This document shows, piece after piece, positions 17,382 to 26,289 of a stretch of 63,751 nt of DNA. The DNA lies in NCBI GenBank assembly GCA_902489075.1, contig CABTYO010000014.1, positions 1-63,751 of the forward strand, read 5' to 3'. Under the pieces are notes generated by a model. That model ran no database searches. It was given only the letters and a program-made list of their open reading frames with translations, and was not told the origin of the DNA. This stretch comes from an uncultured Faecalicatena sp. (GTDB taxonomy: Bacteria > Bacillota > Clostridia > Lachnospirales > Lachnospiraceae). The position numbers and the translations under genes are program-made. The first letter of the stretch is position 1, and every line of letters begins with the position of its first letter.

Positions 17382-18335
17382 TTATCTGTAAATCACTACA
17401 TCCCCTGTATCAGACTCTACATGGATCATATGTGTTCCATCGCCATCTGTCTGGTAATACTCTTCATCATCATCCCGGTCCTTATAAAAGCCTCTTGGAG
17501 CCTCTTTGGGAAGCGTGATATCTCCGTATTCCACGGAAATGTCAAAGGTATAGGTGTCCAATTTCTCAGGCAGGGTCAGATTCACATCCCCATATTCGAC
17601 AACACAGTCCAGAGATCCTAATTCGAGGGCATCTATGGTCAGGGAACTGGTATCCAGGTCAGCTGTTATGAAATCGCCTTTGAAATTCTTCAGATTATTT
17701 TTCCCGTATTCATTTTTCAGATTCAGTATGGTAATCTGTGTGTCATCTGTTATGAAATCCCCGCTGTCGAGATGGAGGTCCAGTGAATCAAAGTGGGTGT
17801 TATTCAATGTCAGCGCACCATAATCGACCGAAATCTTAGAATCCTTAAAATCGGTGTCGGAAATCGTGACATCACCGGTGTCATTATACAGTTCCATATA
17901 ATCCAGAGCCTTCTCTTTTGGAACATACAGTCGAAGGCAGGTGTTCCTGAGAGTTTCGTTCGTCTCGAATCCTATATTGATAAAACCGACGCCCTGATTC
18001 AGCTGACGGACTGTTAAAGCATCGTCTTTCACAAAATACTCCGGCTTCCCATAGGATTCATCCAACAGATATTCCAGGTAAAAACTGTCATCATCAGAAG
18101 GCTGAATCTGAACATCCGCGTAGGAATCAATCGTAATCTTTGCCTTGGAAAAGTCGTCCAGCCTTGTCTTCTTCAATTCACAGGGTTTGGACTTGGTAGA
18201 AGTAGAGAAGATTCCATGGCGCGAGATCTGCACTCCCGGATGGCCGCCCAGCAGGTAACCGATTCCAGCGATCACTGCTCCGGCCGCCATGAGAATGACG
18301 GATATTGTTACAATCGTTTTAGTTGTTCTTTTCAT
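17382..18335 (-). CDS. DUF4097 family beta-repeat membrane protein
   Basis: About 317 residues from ATG 18335 (MKRTTKTIVTISVILMA); GGGGG about 10 nt upstream supports this start over longer ones. One N-terminal membrane helix (residues 7-29) is followed by repeated strands with D-S/T-G-D-V motifs (DTGDVTISD, DSGDFITDD, EYGDVNLTL, EYGDITLP, DTGDVVIYR), the right-handed beta-solenoid of DUF4097/YvlB-like proteins. It overlaps the DUF1700 gene by 17 nt. The PadR-DUF1700-DUF4097 set is common in Firmicutes and thought to respond to envelope stress; the molecular function is unknown. Confidence 0.9.
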   Translation of the reverse strand: MKRTTKTIVTISVILMAAGAVIAGIGYLLGGHPGVQISRHGIFSTSTKSKPCELKKTRLDDFSKAKITIDSYADVQIQPSDDDSFYLEYLLDESYGKPEYFVKDDALTVRQLNQGVGFINIGFETNETLRNTCLRLYVPKEKALDYMELYNDTGDVTISDTDFKDSKISVDYGALTLNNTHFDSLDLHLDSGDFITDDTQITILNLKNEYGKNNLKNFKGDFITADLDTSSLTIDALELGSLDCVVEYGDVNLTLPEKLDTYTFDISVEYGDITLPKEAPRGFYKDRDDDEEYYQTDGDGTHMIHVESDTGDVVIYR

Positions 18336-18915
18336 TTCCATTCCCCCTTTTTGAAATATGAGCAAGTGATTTGGAAGTCCTTCTTAAGAAAGAACGGCAG
18401 GCAATTATGGCTCCATAGAAAATCAGGATCGCAGCCCCGATGCCAAATAATCCGAAACCGATGGTTGCAATGCCGTCTGCAAAAGTAGAGAAGAGAAGGA
18501 TTCCGCCTCCGAATAACCCGATCACTCCGCTGGCTGCTACGGCAACTGCAGTTAAAAACAGGCAGAGGAAGAGTGCAAGGATTACGATTACGAAAGAGAT
18601 CAGGACTGCCAGAATAGCCAGTGCCATAGGCAGTGCGATGGGAGCGGCGCACACGCCCAGGATGCCGATCCAGATGGCGGAAAGCCCCTTCTTCACGGTC
18701 TTGGGCGGCTTCTCGGCATTCTTTACTGCCAGCTCTATGATTAACTCATTGGCGGCATCTTCTGGTGTCCCTAAATCGAGAATCGCCTGCTGTTCATTCT
18801 CAGGTCCTGCTTCCTCAAAGTATTCTTCAAAATAATCCATTGCCTTGTCATAATCTTCTTTCGGCAGACGACGCAGCTTATATGCAAGTGTCTTCATATA
18901 TTCTGTTCTGGTCAT
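18319..18915 (-). CDS. DUF1700 (HAAS-type) membrane protein
   Basis: 198 residues. The first 60 carry the DUF1700 signature (MTRTEYMKTLAYKLRRLP, then DYFEEYFEEAGPENEQQAI..LGTPEDAANELI). Three to four hydrophobic segments follow between about 85 and 175. It overlaps the upstream PadR gene by 4 nt and the downstream DUF4097 gene. DUF1700 proteins usually travel with a PadR repressor and are thought to act as membrane partners or anti-factors; that is family knowledge, not shown here. Confidence 0.9.
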   Translation of the reverse strand: MTRTEYMKTLAYKLRRLPKEDYDKAMDYFEEYFEEAGPENEQQAILDLGTPEDAANELIIELAVKNAEKPPKTVKKGLSAIWIGILGVCAAPIALPMALAILAVLISFVIVILALFLCLFLTAVAVAASGVIGLFGGGILLFSTFADGIATIGFGLFGIGAAILIFYGAIIACRSFLRRTSKSLAHISKRGNGNEKNN

Positions 18916-19229
18916 TGTGATGCCCCTCCTTTTACAATCTCATCAATTGTGGTTTTGTAAACTTCCCATTCTTTTAATAATTCCTTCTGATGTTCCTTCC
19001 CGGTATCCGTAATTGTATAATACTTCCGGTTGCGTCCCTGATACTGCTGGTCGTATGTCTCTACGTAGCGGTTATCCTGCAGCCGCTTTAAAATCGGATA
19101 GAGCGTAGAATCCTTGGTATTGGCGGCCTTCTTGATAATCTGGCTGATCTGGTAGCCATAGGCATCGCCCTTAGCAATGACTGATAAAACAAGAAAGTCA
19201 AACATCGGAGTATTCAATGTAAAGGTCAT
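18912..19229 (-). CDS. PadR family transcriptional regulator
   Basis: 105 residues. The winged-helix PadR pattern is clear: FDFLVLSVIAKGDAYGYQIS, then STLYPILKRLQDNRYVETY and GRNRKYYTITDTGKEH, with the C-terminal dimerisation helix. It is the first gene of the PadR-DUF1700-DUF4097 operon, coupled to the next by a 4-nt overlap. It probably represses its own promoter through the palindrome at 19263-19283. Confidence 0.94.
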   Translation of the reverse strand: MTFTLNTPMFDFLVLSVIAKGDAYGYQISQIIKKAANTKDSTLYPILKRLQDNRYVETYDQQYQGRNRKYYTITDTGKEHQKELLKEWEVYKTTIDEIVKGGASQ

Positions 19230-19262
19230 AACCTCAGTCCTTTCTATATGTTTTTATCAAAT

Positions 19263-19283
19263 ATATGTTTTTGATAAACATAT
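19263..19283. promoter_or_regulatory. Likely PadR operator
   Basis: ATATGTTT-TTGAT-AAACATAT is a perfect 8-bp inverted repeat about 34 bp upstream of the padR start, inside A/T-rich DNA that also holds the promoter. A degenerate second copy overlaps at 19246-19266. PadR proteins typically bind ATGT/ACAT dyads. Confidence 0.6.
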
Positions 19284-19419
19284 TATATGTTATATAATAT
19301 ATATTGTCAACATATATAATCTAAAGAAATTCAAAAGATTCTATTTAGAACTTGTTAGATGGACAGGGGGCAGGTTATAATAGTTCGTAAAAGAAGACTG
19401 TTAATGAGAGAAGTTGTGC

Positions 19420-19479
19420 CGGAATTGACATGGGGGTCAGACCCCTTTGCAAAGGGGTCTGACCCCCATGTCAATTCCG
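19420..19479. repeat. Perfect 60-bp palindrome with GGGGTCAGACCCC core
   Basis: The 30-bp arms (19420-19449 and 19450-19479) are exactly complementary with no spacer; the centre is TTTGCAAA. The arms hold GGGGGTCAGACCCC, itself a near palindrome. It lies between padR and the Bce-like regulator, 17 bp before the ATG at 19497. GGGGTCTGACCCC palindromes of this kind are seen as REP-like units associated with Y1/IS200-type transposases in other bacteria; no such transposase is in this window. Confidence 0.9.
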
Positions 19480-19496
19480 CCTGAAAAGAGGTACTT

Positions 19497-20168
19497 ATGT
19501 ATAAAATATTAATAGTTGAAGATGATTTGACAATTGCGAAAACAATTCAGTCCCATCTGATAAAGTGGGACTATACGGTCAGATGTATTACGGACTTTAA
19601 GAATGTGCAGGAGGAGTTTGTTTCCTTTGAGCCTCACCTGGTGCTCATGGATATCCTGCTCCCGTTTTATAATGGGTTCCACTGGTGCACGCAGATCCGG
19701 GCGATCTCGAAGGTGCCGATCATTTTCCTGTCGTCCGCCAGTGATAATATGAATATTGTGATGGCAATGAATATGGGCGGGGATGATTTTATTGAGAAGC
19801 CATTTGACCTGAACGTGCTGACAGCCAAGATCCAGGCGCTGCTGCGCCGGACGTATTCTTTCCAGGGGCAGCTGAGTGTGCTGGAGTACCAGGGCGTCAT
19901 ACTGAATCTGAATGATGCCAGTGTTGTCTTTCAGGACCAGAAGCTGGAACTGACGAAGAATGATTTCAAGATCCTTCAGCTTCTGATGGAGAACGCAGGA
20001 AAGATTGTGAAGCGGGAGCGGATCATGGAACGGCTTTGGGAGAGCGATGAATTTATTGATGACAATACACTCACGGTCAACATCACAAGGCTTCGGAAAA
20101 AGCTGGAAGGAATCGGCGTGAGAGACTTTATTGTGACGAAGAAAGGAATTGGGTATCTGATAGAATGA
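19497..20168 (+). CDS. Response regulator, BceR/GraR-like
   Basis: 223 residues. The receiver has an acidic pocket EDD (8-10), Asp52 in LVLMDILLP, SS in IIFLSSAS and Lys in FIEKPF; the OmpR-type winged helix contains LELTKNDFKILQLLM and DNTLTVNITRLRKKL. It overlaps the kinase gene by 4 nt. Pairing with a short kinase and a BceAB-type transporter further on (23535) marks it as the bacitracin-type detoxification module. It begins 17 bp after the large palindrome. Confidence 0.93.
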   Translation: MYKILIVEDDLTIAKTIQSHLIKWDYTVRCITDFKNVQEEFVSFEPHLVLMDILLPFYNGFHWCTQIRAISKVPIIFLSSASDNMNIVMAMNMGGDDFIEKPFDLNVLTAKIQALLRRTYSFQGQLSVLEYQGVILNLNDASVVFQDQKLELTKNDFKILQLLMENAGKIVKRERIMERLWESDEFIDDNTLTVNITRLRKKLEGIGVRDFIVTKKGIGYLIE

Positions 20169-21202
20169 GACGCAAAGTGACCTCCTATTTAAAGTCAAGA
20201 TGTGGGCGGATCGTGTTATACCTGGCGGTGCCGGGGATCTTCTGGGTGATCCTGTATTTATATCATGTAAGAAGTGATGCGCTGCACTATGCTGTGCTTT
20301 TGTCAGCTGCACTGTTTGTGGCGGCGGGAATCGTGGATTTTTTGCGATTTTGTCAGCATACAGGAAGGATAGAAGAGGCTCTGGGGCTGATCCCGAATGA
20401 GCTGGGAGTGCTTCCGGATCCGCGGAATCTTTCAGAAGCCCTGTATCAGGAGAAACTGCAGCAGTTTTTGGGGCATTATGCTAAGCTGGAGACAGAGACC
20501 AGGATCAGCCGCCAGGAAATGATCGATTTCTACAGCCTGTGGGCACACCAGATCAAGACACCGATTGCTGCCATGCACCTGCTTCTGCAGGCTTATGAAG
20601 AGGAAGAGATTACCGAGGATCAGATCCGGGAAGATCAGGCCGGCTTTATCTATCCGATGAAAATGGAGCTGTTTAAAACGGAACAGTATGTGGAGATGGT
20701 ATTATCCTATCTGCGTCTGGATGAGATGTCATCCGATTTAACCCTTAAGTGGTATGAGACGGATCAGATCGTGAGGCAGGCTGTGAAAAAATATGCACAG
20801 CTTTTTATCTTGAAGAAGATCAGGCTGGATTATCAGAAATGCGAGGGGAAGATCCTCACAGATGAAAAATGGCTGCTGCTTGTCCTGGAACAGCTTTTGT
20901 CCAATGCCCTCAAGTATACGGTAAAAGGCTGTATTTCGATCTATATGGAGCCCGGGGAAAAGGATGTCCTTGTGATGGAAGATACCGGGATCGGGATTCA
21001 GGCAGAGGACCTGCCGAGAATATTTGAAAAGGGATTTACCGGCTATAATGGCAGAACAGATAAGAAATCCACGGGGATTGGTCTGTATCTGTGTAAATCT
21101 ATCTGTACGAAGCTGAATCACGGTCTGGAAATAGAATCGGAAGTGGGGAAAGGAACGAAGGCAAAACTGTATCTGTCACGGAGAATCATCACGGTAGAAT
21201 AG
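20165..21202 (+). CDS. Intramembrane-sensing histidine kinase, BceS-like
   Basis: 345 residues with two closely spaced N-terminal membrane helices (about 17-35 and 38-56) and almost no external loop, the hallmark of BceS-type kinases that sense through the transporter. Phospho-His lies in DFYSLWAHQIKTPIAAMHLL near 125; the ATPase domain has LEQLLSNALKYT, EDTGIGI and STGIGLYLCKSIC. A terminator follows. Its natural partner BceAB lies 2.3 kb on, beyond the divergent pduST genes. Confidence 0.93.
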   Translation: MRRKVTSYLKSRCGRIVLYLAVPGIFWVILYLYHVRSDALHYAVLLSAALFVAAGIVDFLRFCQHTGRIEEALGLIPNELGVLPDPRNLSEALYQEKLQQFLGHYAKLETETRISRQEMIDFYSLWAHQIKTPIAAMHLLLQAYEEEEITEDQIREDQAGFIYPMKMELFKTEQYVEMVLSYLRLDEMSSDLTLKWYETDQIVRQAVKKYAQLFILKKIRLDYQKCEGKILTDEKWLLLVLEQLLSNALKYTVKGCISIYMEPGEKDVLVMEDTGIGIQAEDLPRIFEKGFTGYNGRTDKKSTGIGLYLCKSICTKLNHGLEIESEVGKGTKAKLYLSRRIITVE

Positions 21203-21217
21203 AAGAATAGAAGAGTA

Positions 21218-21290
21218 TTAAAAAGCCTGCCGGTGGAGGTATAAATGGATCTCTCAGGATCGTACATCTCCGCGGCAGGCTTTTTAACTT
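21218..21290. terminator. Terminator between the BceS-like gene and pduT
   Basis: AAAAAGCCTGCCG pairs with CGGCAGGCTTTTT; inside, GGAG/CTCC extends the helix. T runs on both strands allow termination of both convergent operons. Confidence 0.85.
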
Positions 21291-21355
21291 TTTATTATAA
21301 GTACTGAATCAGTGCTGAATATATATCAAAGAAATATTATATCAGTGACTGGATA

Positions 21356-21895
21356 TTACATCAATGCTTCATAAAGCTTATCTGTAGGTCTTGGGATTAC
21401 AACGCTGTTCACCATCAGTTCGCTGACAGACTCGGCAGCCTTCACAGCAGCAGTGACTGCGCTGACATCTCCGCACATGGTTACAAATCCCTTTCCGCCG
21501 ACTGCAAATCCGGTACGGATCTCCATCAGATGCACATCAGCAGCCTTGGCAGCTGTATCTGCGGCAACGATGGCAGAAGCTACGGAATAGAACTCAAGCA
21601 CGCCTACGGCTCCGCTTGTCGGTACCTGGGTTGTGCTGCTGATTGCAGGCATCAGCTGATCGCTGATATTGGCGATCAACAGCTTGTCAACCAGGAAAGG
21701 TCCTGCAATCTCTTCTCCAACACTCATTGCAGCGTTAACACTGCTTGTGTCTCCGCCGATGATGATCATATATTTGCCAGGGCATAAGGTAGAAGCTCTT
21801 AATAACTCCACCTCAGCTGCCTTAAGTACGTGGTCACATGTCTCGATTCCTTTTGCGATACTGGATAATTCTAACATTCCAACTGAATTTCCCAT
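21356..21895 (-). CDS. pduT: Tandem-BMC-domain shell protein, PduT-like
   Basis: 179 residues from ATG 21895 (MGNSVGMLEL), preceded by GGAGG; the upstream ATG at 21910 is less well placed. Two bacterial microcompartment domains follow one another (residues about 4-85 and 98-176, each starting G-x-L-E). RASTLCPGKY near residue 34 places a Cys at the pore-facing position that in PduT binds a 4Fe-4S cluster at the trimer centre. It is 1 cistron with pduS, its presumed electron partner. No other shell or enzyme genes are near, so it is a satellite of a compartment encoded elsewhere. Confidence 0.88.
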   Translation of the reverse strand: MGNSVGMLELSSIAKGIETCDHVLKAAEVELLRASTLCPGKYMIIIGGDTSSVNAAMSVGEEIAGPFLVDKLLIANISDQLMPAISSTTQVPTSGAVGVLEFYSVASAIVAADTAAKAADVHLMEIRTGFAVGGKGFVTMCGDVSAVTAAVKAAESVSELMVNSVVIPRPTDKLYEALM

Positions 21896-21909
21896 TTTTG
21901 ATTCCTCCA

Positions 21910-23259
21910 TTAGTTTACATTAATTCTGATGCCGCCAGGTGCTGCTTCGGTTACTGTTCCGTCAACGCTTGCATGGATATTGGCAGATAATCCTGCTTCG
22001 TCTGCTTTACCGATCAGATCACCTTTATGTACAGTGTCGCCGACTTTAACAACTGGTGCGGCCGGTTTGCCGATGTGCTGTGACAGCGGAATGAATACTT
22101 CCTTAGGAAGCAGTTCCGTGCAGCTGTGTGCATGGCGTCCGTTGTACTGGGCAAGTCCCAGTCTGGAGATCAGACGGTCAGTCGGGATACGGTTCAGGTC
22201 GATGGTAGGTCTTGCGGTCGGATTCGGAGTCTTGTCGATCATGATTCCTCTTTCACGCAGCTTCACCTTCATATAATCATTCACTTTTCTCGGAGAAAGT
22301 CCCATCGGGCAGGAGAACATCTCGCAGACACCACAGCTTGAACAGTTCACTGCATCGCCGAAGCTCTTTGCAAATTCTTCATTGGAATCGATGATCTCTT
22401 CTCTCCATACATTACGCATTACAAGATGCGGCTTAATGCTGTGTCCGGTCTGGAAACGCGGGCACAAATCCGTGCACATGCGGCACTGGATACATGCGCT
22501 TCTTGCCTGATGCTTGATCCTCTCGATGGACACCTTTGTCTTATTAATCAGGTAATGATCCTTCGGAAGCACGATGATGTTACCGGTCGTCTTGGTGACT
22601 ACCTGCTTGTCAATCATGGCATCGTCTGAGAAAACCTTCCCCATCATGGGCCCGCCGAGGATCACTGCATAATCAGAAAGATTCGGCTGTGCTGCCTCGA
22701 CACAGGTGCGGATGGAAGTACCGATCGGCACCTTAAGCATAATCGGCTCTTTCACTTCGCCGACAACGGAAAGATACTTATCCGTCACCCTGGTGCCTTC
22801 TGTAACAGCGCGGTAAATACCGAGTACGGTTCCTACATTATCCACAACAGCGCCAACCTCGATCGGAATTCCGCGTTCCGGAACCGTCTTACCTGTTACC
22901 TGCTGTACAATGATCTGCTCGTCACCGGCCGGATAGTAGGTTCTCATCTCGAAAATCTCGATATCCGCATGATTCTTCTCAATGGCTTCTCTTAAAGCCG
23001 CAATCTCAGGCTTATACTTTGCCTTCAACGCGATGTAACGCTTCTTTGCCTCGAGGTGGTCCGCAATATAAGTAATGCCTTTGATCAGCTCATCAGCAAA
23101 AGTTCTGCACAGATACTTGTCTGTCTCAATCAATGGTTCACATTCGGCAGCATTGACAATAAAATACTCAGCCTTTGTGTTCAGTTTCACATGTGTAGGA
23201 AATCCTGCACCACCGGCTCCTACGATGCCGGCATCTTTTACTGTTTCAATTAGACTCAT
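21910..23259 (-). CDS. pduS: PduS-like flavin/iron-sulfur oxidoreductase (RnfC-related)
   Basis: About 449 residues from ATG 23259 (MSLIETVKDAGIVGAGGAGFP), with GGAG 9 nt upstream. The N-terminus has the Gly-rich FMN/NADH-binding region of RnfC/PduS; two 4Fe-4S motifs follow (CIQCRMCTDLCP near 255 and CSSCGVCEMFSCP near 310), and the C-terminal 70 residues look like a barrel-sandwich hybrid domain (KVGDTVHKGDLIGK). In Pdu compartments PduS passes electrons to reduce cob(II)alamin for diol dehydratase reactivation. It lies upstream of pduT, overlapping by 1 nt with its longer reading. Confidence 0.92.
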   Translation of the reverse strand: MSLIETVKDAGIVGAGGAGFPTHVKLNTKAEYFIVNAAECEPLIETDKYLCRTFADELIKGITYIADHLEAKKRYIALKAKYKPEIAALREAIEKNHADIEIFEMRTYYPAGDEQIIVQQVTGKTVPERGIPIEVGAVVDNVGTVLGIYRAVTEGTRVTDKYLSVVGEVKEPIMLKVPIGTSIRTCVEAAQPNLSDYAVILGGPMMGKVFSDDAMIDKQVVTKTTGNIIVLPKDHYLINKTKVSIERIKHQARSACIQCRMCTDLCPRFQTGHSIKPHLVMRNVWREEIIDSNEEFAKSFGDAVNCSSCGVCEMFSCPMGLSPRKVNDYMKVKLRERGIMIDKTPNPTARPTIDLNRIPTDRLISRLGLAQYNGRHAHSCTELLPKEVFIPLSQHIGKPAAPVVKVGDTVHKGDLIGKADEAGLSANIHASVDGTVTEAAPGGIRINVN

Positions 23260-23397
23260 AGCTTTCTTCTCCATTCATTGATTCTCGCTATTCTTTACAA
23301 TACAATATAATCATAACATATTCTTACAAAAAGAGACAGAGAATTTTGTATAATATATAGGGAAAAAAGATGGACAAAAGGAACCTGTTTTTCTGAA

Positions 23398-23415
23398 CCT
23401 TACAAAAACGTAAGG
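23398..23415 (+). promoter_or_regulatory. Dyad upstream of bceAB-like genes, possible BceR-type operator
   Basis: CCTTAC-AAAAAC-GTAAGG is a 6-bp inverted repeat with 6-bp spacing, about 120 bp before the ATPase gene. BceR-like regulators bind such dyads next to transporter promoters. A TATAAT lies upstream at about 23348. Role inferred. Confidence 0.4.
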
Positions 23416-23534
23416 ATCTTTCCCCATTTTGAAAGCTAAAGTTATGGATGGAACATAAGAGGATGAATTATAATAGCCATGTAGACAGGAAGTGACTGGA
23501 TACATAATTAAGAGATGAAAGGCAGGAAATTAAA

Positions 23535-24296
23535 ATGTCATTATTAGATGTTAAAAATGTAAAGAAAATTTATACAACAAGATTCGGAGGCAGCCAGGTG
23601 CAGGCACTTTCCGATGTTACATTTTCAGTGGAACCAAAGGAATATGTTGCAATCATGGGAGAGTCCGGTTCTGGAAAAACGACCCTCTTAAATATCCTGG
23701 CATCCCTGGATAAGCCGACCAGCGGAAAGGTCTATTTAAAAGGAAGAGATTTAAGTACGATCAAAGACCGTGAGATGGCGGCATTCAGGAGACAGAACCT
23801 GGGATTCGTCTTTCAGGATTTTAATCTGCTCGATACATTTTCACTGGAGGACAACATCTACCTTCCGCTTGTCCTGGCAGGGAAAAAGTATGAGGAGATG
23901 AGCCGGAAGCTAAAGCCGATTGCAGAGACACTTGGAATCACAGAACTGCTGAAGAAATTTCCCTATGAAGTTTCCGGGGGACAGAAACAGAGGGCGGCAG
24001 TCGCCCGCGCACTGATCACCAGGCCGCAGCTGATCCTGGCGGATGAACCGACCGGGGCGCTGGATTCCAAGGCGTCTGATGACCTGCTGGAGCTTTTTAC
24101 AAAGATCAACCAGGAGGGGCAGACCATTCTGATGGTAACACACAGTGTCAAGGCGGCCAGCCATGCAGGCAGAGTTCTGTTTATCAAGGACGGAGCAGTC
24201 TTCCATCAGCTTTACAGGGGGAATATGACAAACGAAGAAATGTATCAGAGGATCGCAGAGACACTGACAGTTCTGACCACAGGGGGTGACCGGTAA
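23535..24296 (+). CDS. Bacitracin-type ABC transporter ATP-binding protein (BceA-like)
   Basis: 253 residues: Walker A GESGSGKTTLLN near 40, Q-loop FVFQDFNLLD, signature VSGGQKQRAAVARAL near 145, Walker B LILADEPTGALD near 165, H-loop MVTHSVKAA. FtsX/LolD-class architecture typical of BceA. It overlaps the permease gene by 1 nt. With the BceRS-like pair it should protect lipid II cycle intermediates against peptide antibiotics. Confidence 0.93.
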   Translation: MSLLDVKNVKKIYTTRFGGSQVQALSDVTFSVEPKEYVAIMGESGSGKTTLLNILASLDKPTSGKVYLKGRDLSTIKDREMAAFRRQNLGFVFQDFNLLDTFSLEDNIYLPLVLAGKKYEEMSRKLKPIAETLGITELLKKFPYEVSGGQKQRAAVARALITRPQLILADEPTGALDSKASDDLLELFTKINQEGQTILMVTHSVKAASHAGRVLFIKDGAVFHQLYRGNMTNEEMYQRIAETLTVLTTGGDR

Positions 24297-26269
24297 TGTT
24301 TTATCCAAAACTTGCGCTGACGAATATTAAAAAGAACGGTAAGACGTATATTCCGTATCTTTTGACCTGCGTTCTGACGGTCATGATGTTTTATGTGATG
24401 AATGCAATCAGCAGAAACAGAGGACTGGATCAGATGGCGGGGGCCGAGGCTTTGAAAATCATTCTGATGTGGACCGTGGTGATCACCGGGATTTTTTCGG
24501 CAGTTTTCCTTTTCTATACGAACAGTTTTCTGGTAAAGCAGAGGAAAAAAGAGTTCGGCCTGTACCAGGTGCTGGGAATGGACAAGGGCAATCTTGCAAA
24601 AATGATGGCCTGGGAGACGATCATCACCTCTGCCATGAGCCTGTGTGTGGGACTGATCCTGGGAGCACTGCTTGGAAAACTGATGTTTCTGATCCTGCTG
24701 AAAATGCTGCACTTTGAGGTGCCTTTAAAGTTCTCGGTGGAGCCGGAAGCCCTGGCAGCTACGGTCATACTGTTTCTGGTCATCTTCTTTGTGACATTAC
24801 TTTTTAACCTGCTGCAGGTGCAGACCGCCAACCCGGTAGAACTTCTGCATGGAGGGAACCAGGGAGAGAAAGAACCGAAGACAAAGTGGTTTCTGGCACT
24901 TCTTGGAGCAGTGACTTTAGGAATCGGATACTATATCGCGCAGACGACAGAGTCCCCGATTGCTGCAATCGGAAAGTTTTTTGTTGCAGTCATTCTGGTC
25001 ATCATCGGCACCTACTGCCTCTTTACGGCAGGCAGCATTGCGATCCTGAAAGGATTAAAGAAGAATAAAAAGTTTTATTATCAGAGCAGGCACTTTACAT
25101 CCGTGTCCGGCATGATCTACCGGATGAAACAGAATGCAGTGGGGCTCGCCAATATCTGCATTATGAGTACGGTCGTGCTGGTCCTGATTTCGGTTACGGT
25201 ATCCTTGTATGCAGGGATAGGGGATGCAATGGAAACCCGTTTTCCAACAGATTTCAGTGTGCTCTCTTACGATGCATCCCAGGAGAATATCGAGAAAGAG
25301 AATCAGATCGTAGAGGAAGAGACCAGAAAAGCCGGAGTACAGATTAAGAACCGCTGTAATTACAGATCAGGAGCATTTACCGCGATTTATCAGAAAAAGG
25401 ATAACAGGCTCCTGCTGGAAAAAGGCGTGGGCAGCGCCTATGAAACAGAAGACTTCAGGTCATTAGAGCTCATTCCATTGTCTGATTACAACCAGATGGA
25501 ACACAAAAATGAAACCTTAGAGGAAAATCAGGCGCTGGTCTATGCGCCGGACGACGGATGGAATTCGGATACGATTCAAATCGAAGAGTTCAGTTTCCAT
25601 GTGAAAAAGGTCATCAAAGAAAAAGTCGTGCCGAACGGTGAAGTTGCTAATATTGTAAAAAGCATTGTGCTGGTGGTACCGGATGAAGAAATAATAGTAG
25701 AGATGAAGAAACTCTATGGCTATGAGGGGGCAGACCGGCTTTCTTATGAGGATCAATTCGACCTTACCGGGGATGAGGAGGCCAAAGAGGCTGCAATGGC
25801 TGCGATGAAGCAGCGCATTTCAAAGGAAGTGGCGGAAGCGAGCTCAGAGTATAAGTCAGAATACAGGGAGGATTTCTATGTGCTGTATGGAGGATTCCTG
25901 TTTCTGGGTATCTTTGTAGGAGCATTATTCCTGATGGCAACGGTACTGATCATTTATTACAAACAGATATCAGAGGGATATGATGACAGGAACCGCTATC
26001 AGATCATGCAGAAGGTGGGAATGAGCAAGAAAGAAGTGCGCCGTTCCATCAAAAGCCAGGTACTTATGGTATTCTTCCTGCCGCTTCTTGTGGCGGTCCT
26101 GCATGTGGCCTTTGCCTTTAAAACCGTGACCAAACTGCTGGCAGTCATGAACCTGACAAATGTAAATCTCTTCTTCATGTGTACCGTGGGAACCGTGCTG
26201 GTGTTTGCAGTGTTCTATGCGGGGGTATTCTGGATCACGTCGAAGGAATATTACCGGATCGTTCAGTAG
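24296..26269 (+). CDS. Bacitracin-type ABC permease (BceB-like, FtsX domains)
   Basis: 657 residues. An N-terminal FtsX-like block (helices about 18-40, 55-80, 105-130, 155-180) is followed by further helices, a large extracytoplasmic domain of roughly 210 residues (about 320-530) and a C-terminal FtsX block of three helices. One-chain permease size and the big external loop are diagnostic of BceB. NNALL-type detail is absent, but EFGLYQVLGMDKGNLAKMM after helix 2 is the usual BceB coupling region. Last gene of its unit; a large palindrome follows directly. Confidence 0.92.
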   Translation: MFYPKLALTNIKKNGKTYIPYLLTCVLTVMMFYVMNAISRNRGLDQMAGAEALKIILMWTVVITGIFSAVFLFYTNSFLVKQRKKEFGLYQVLGMDKGNLAKMMAWETIITSAMSLCVGLILGALLGKLMFLILLKMLHFEVPLKFSVEPEALAATVILFLVIFFVTLLFNLLQVQTANPVELLHGGNQGEKEPKTKWFLALLGAVTLGIGYYIAQTTESPIAAIGKFFVAVILVIIGTYCLFTAGSIAILKGLKKNKKFYYQSRHFTSVSGMIYRMKQNAVGLANICIMSTVVLVLISVTVSLYAGIGDAMETRFPTDFSVLSYDASQENIEKENQIVEEETRKAGVQIKNRCNYRSGAFTAIYQKKDNRLLLEKGVGSAYETEDFRSLELIPLSDYNQMEHKNETLEENQALVYAPDDGWNSDTIQIEEFSFHVKKVIKEKVVPNGEVANIVKSIVLVVPDEEIIVEMKKLYGYEGADRLSYEDQFDLTGDEEAKEAAMAAMKQRISKEVAEASSEYKSEYREDFYVLYGGFLFLGIFVGALFLMATVLIIYYKQISEGYDDRNRYQIMQKVGMSKKEVRRSIKSQVLMVFFLPLLVAVLHVAFAFKTVTKLLAVMNLTNVNLFFMCTVGTVLVFAVFYAGVFWITSKEYYRIVQ

Positions 26270-26289
26270 GAATGTTGGGATTGAGTGTG

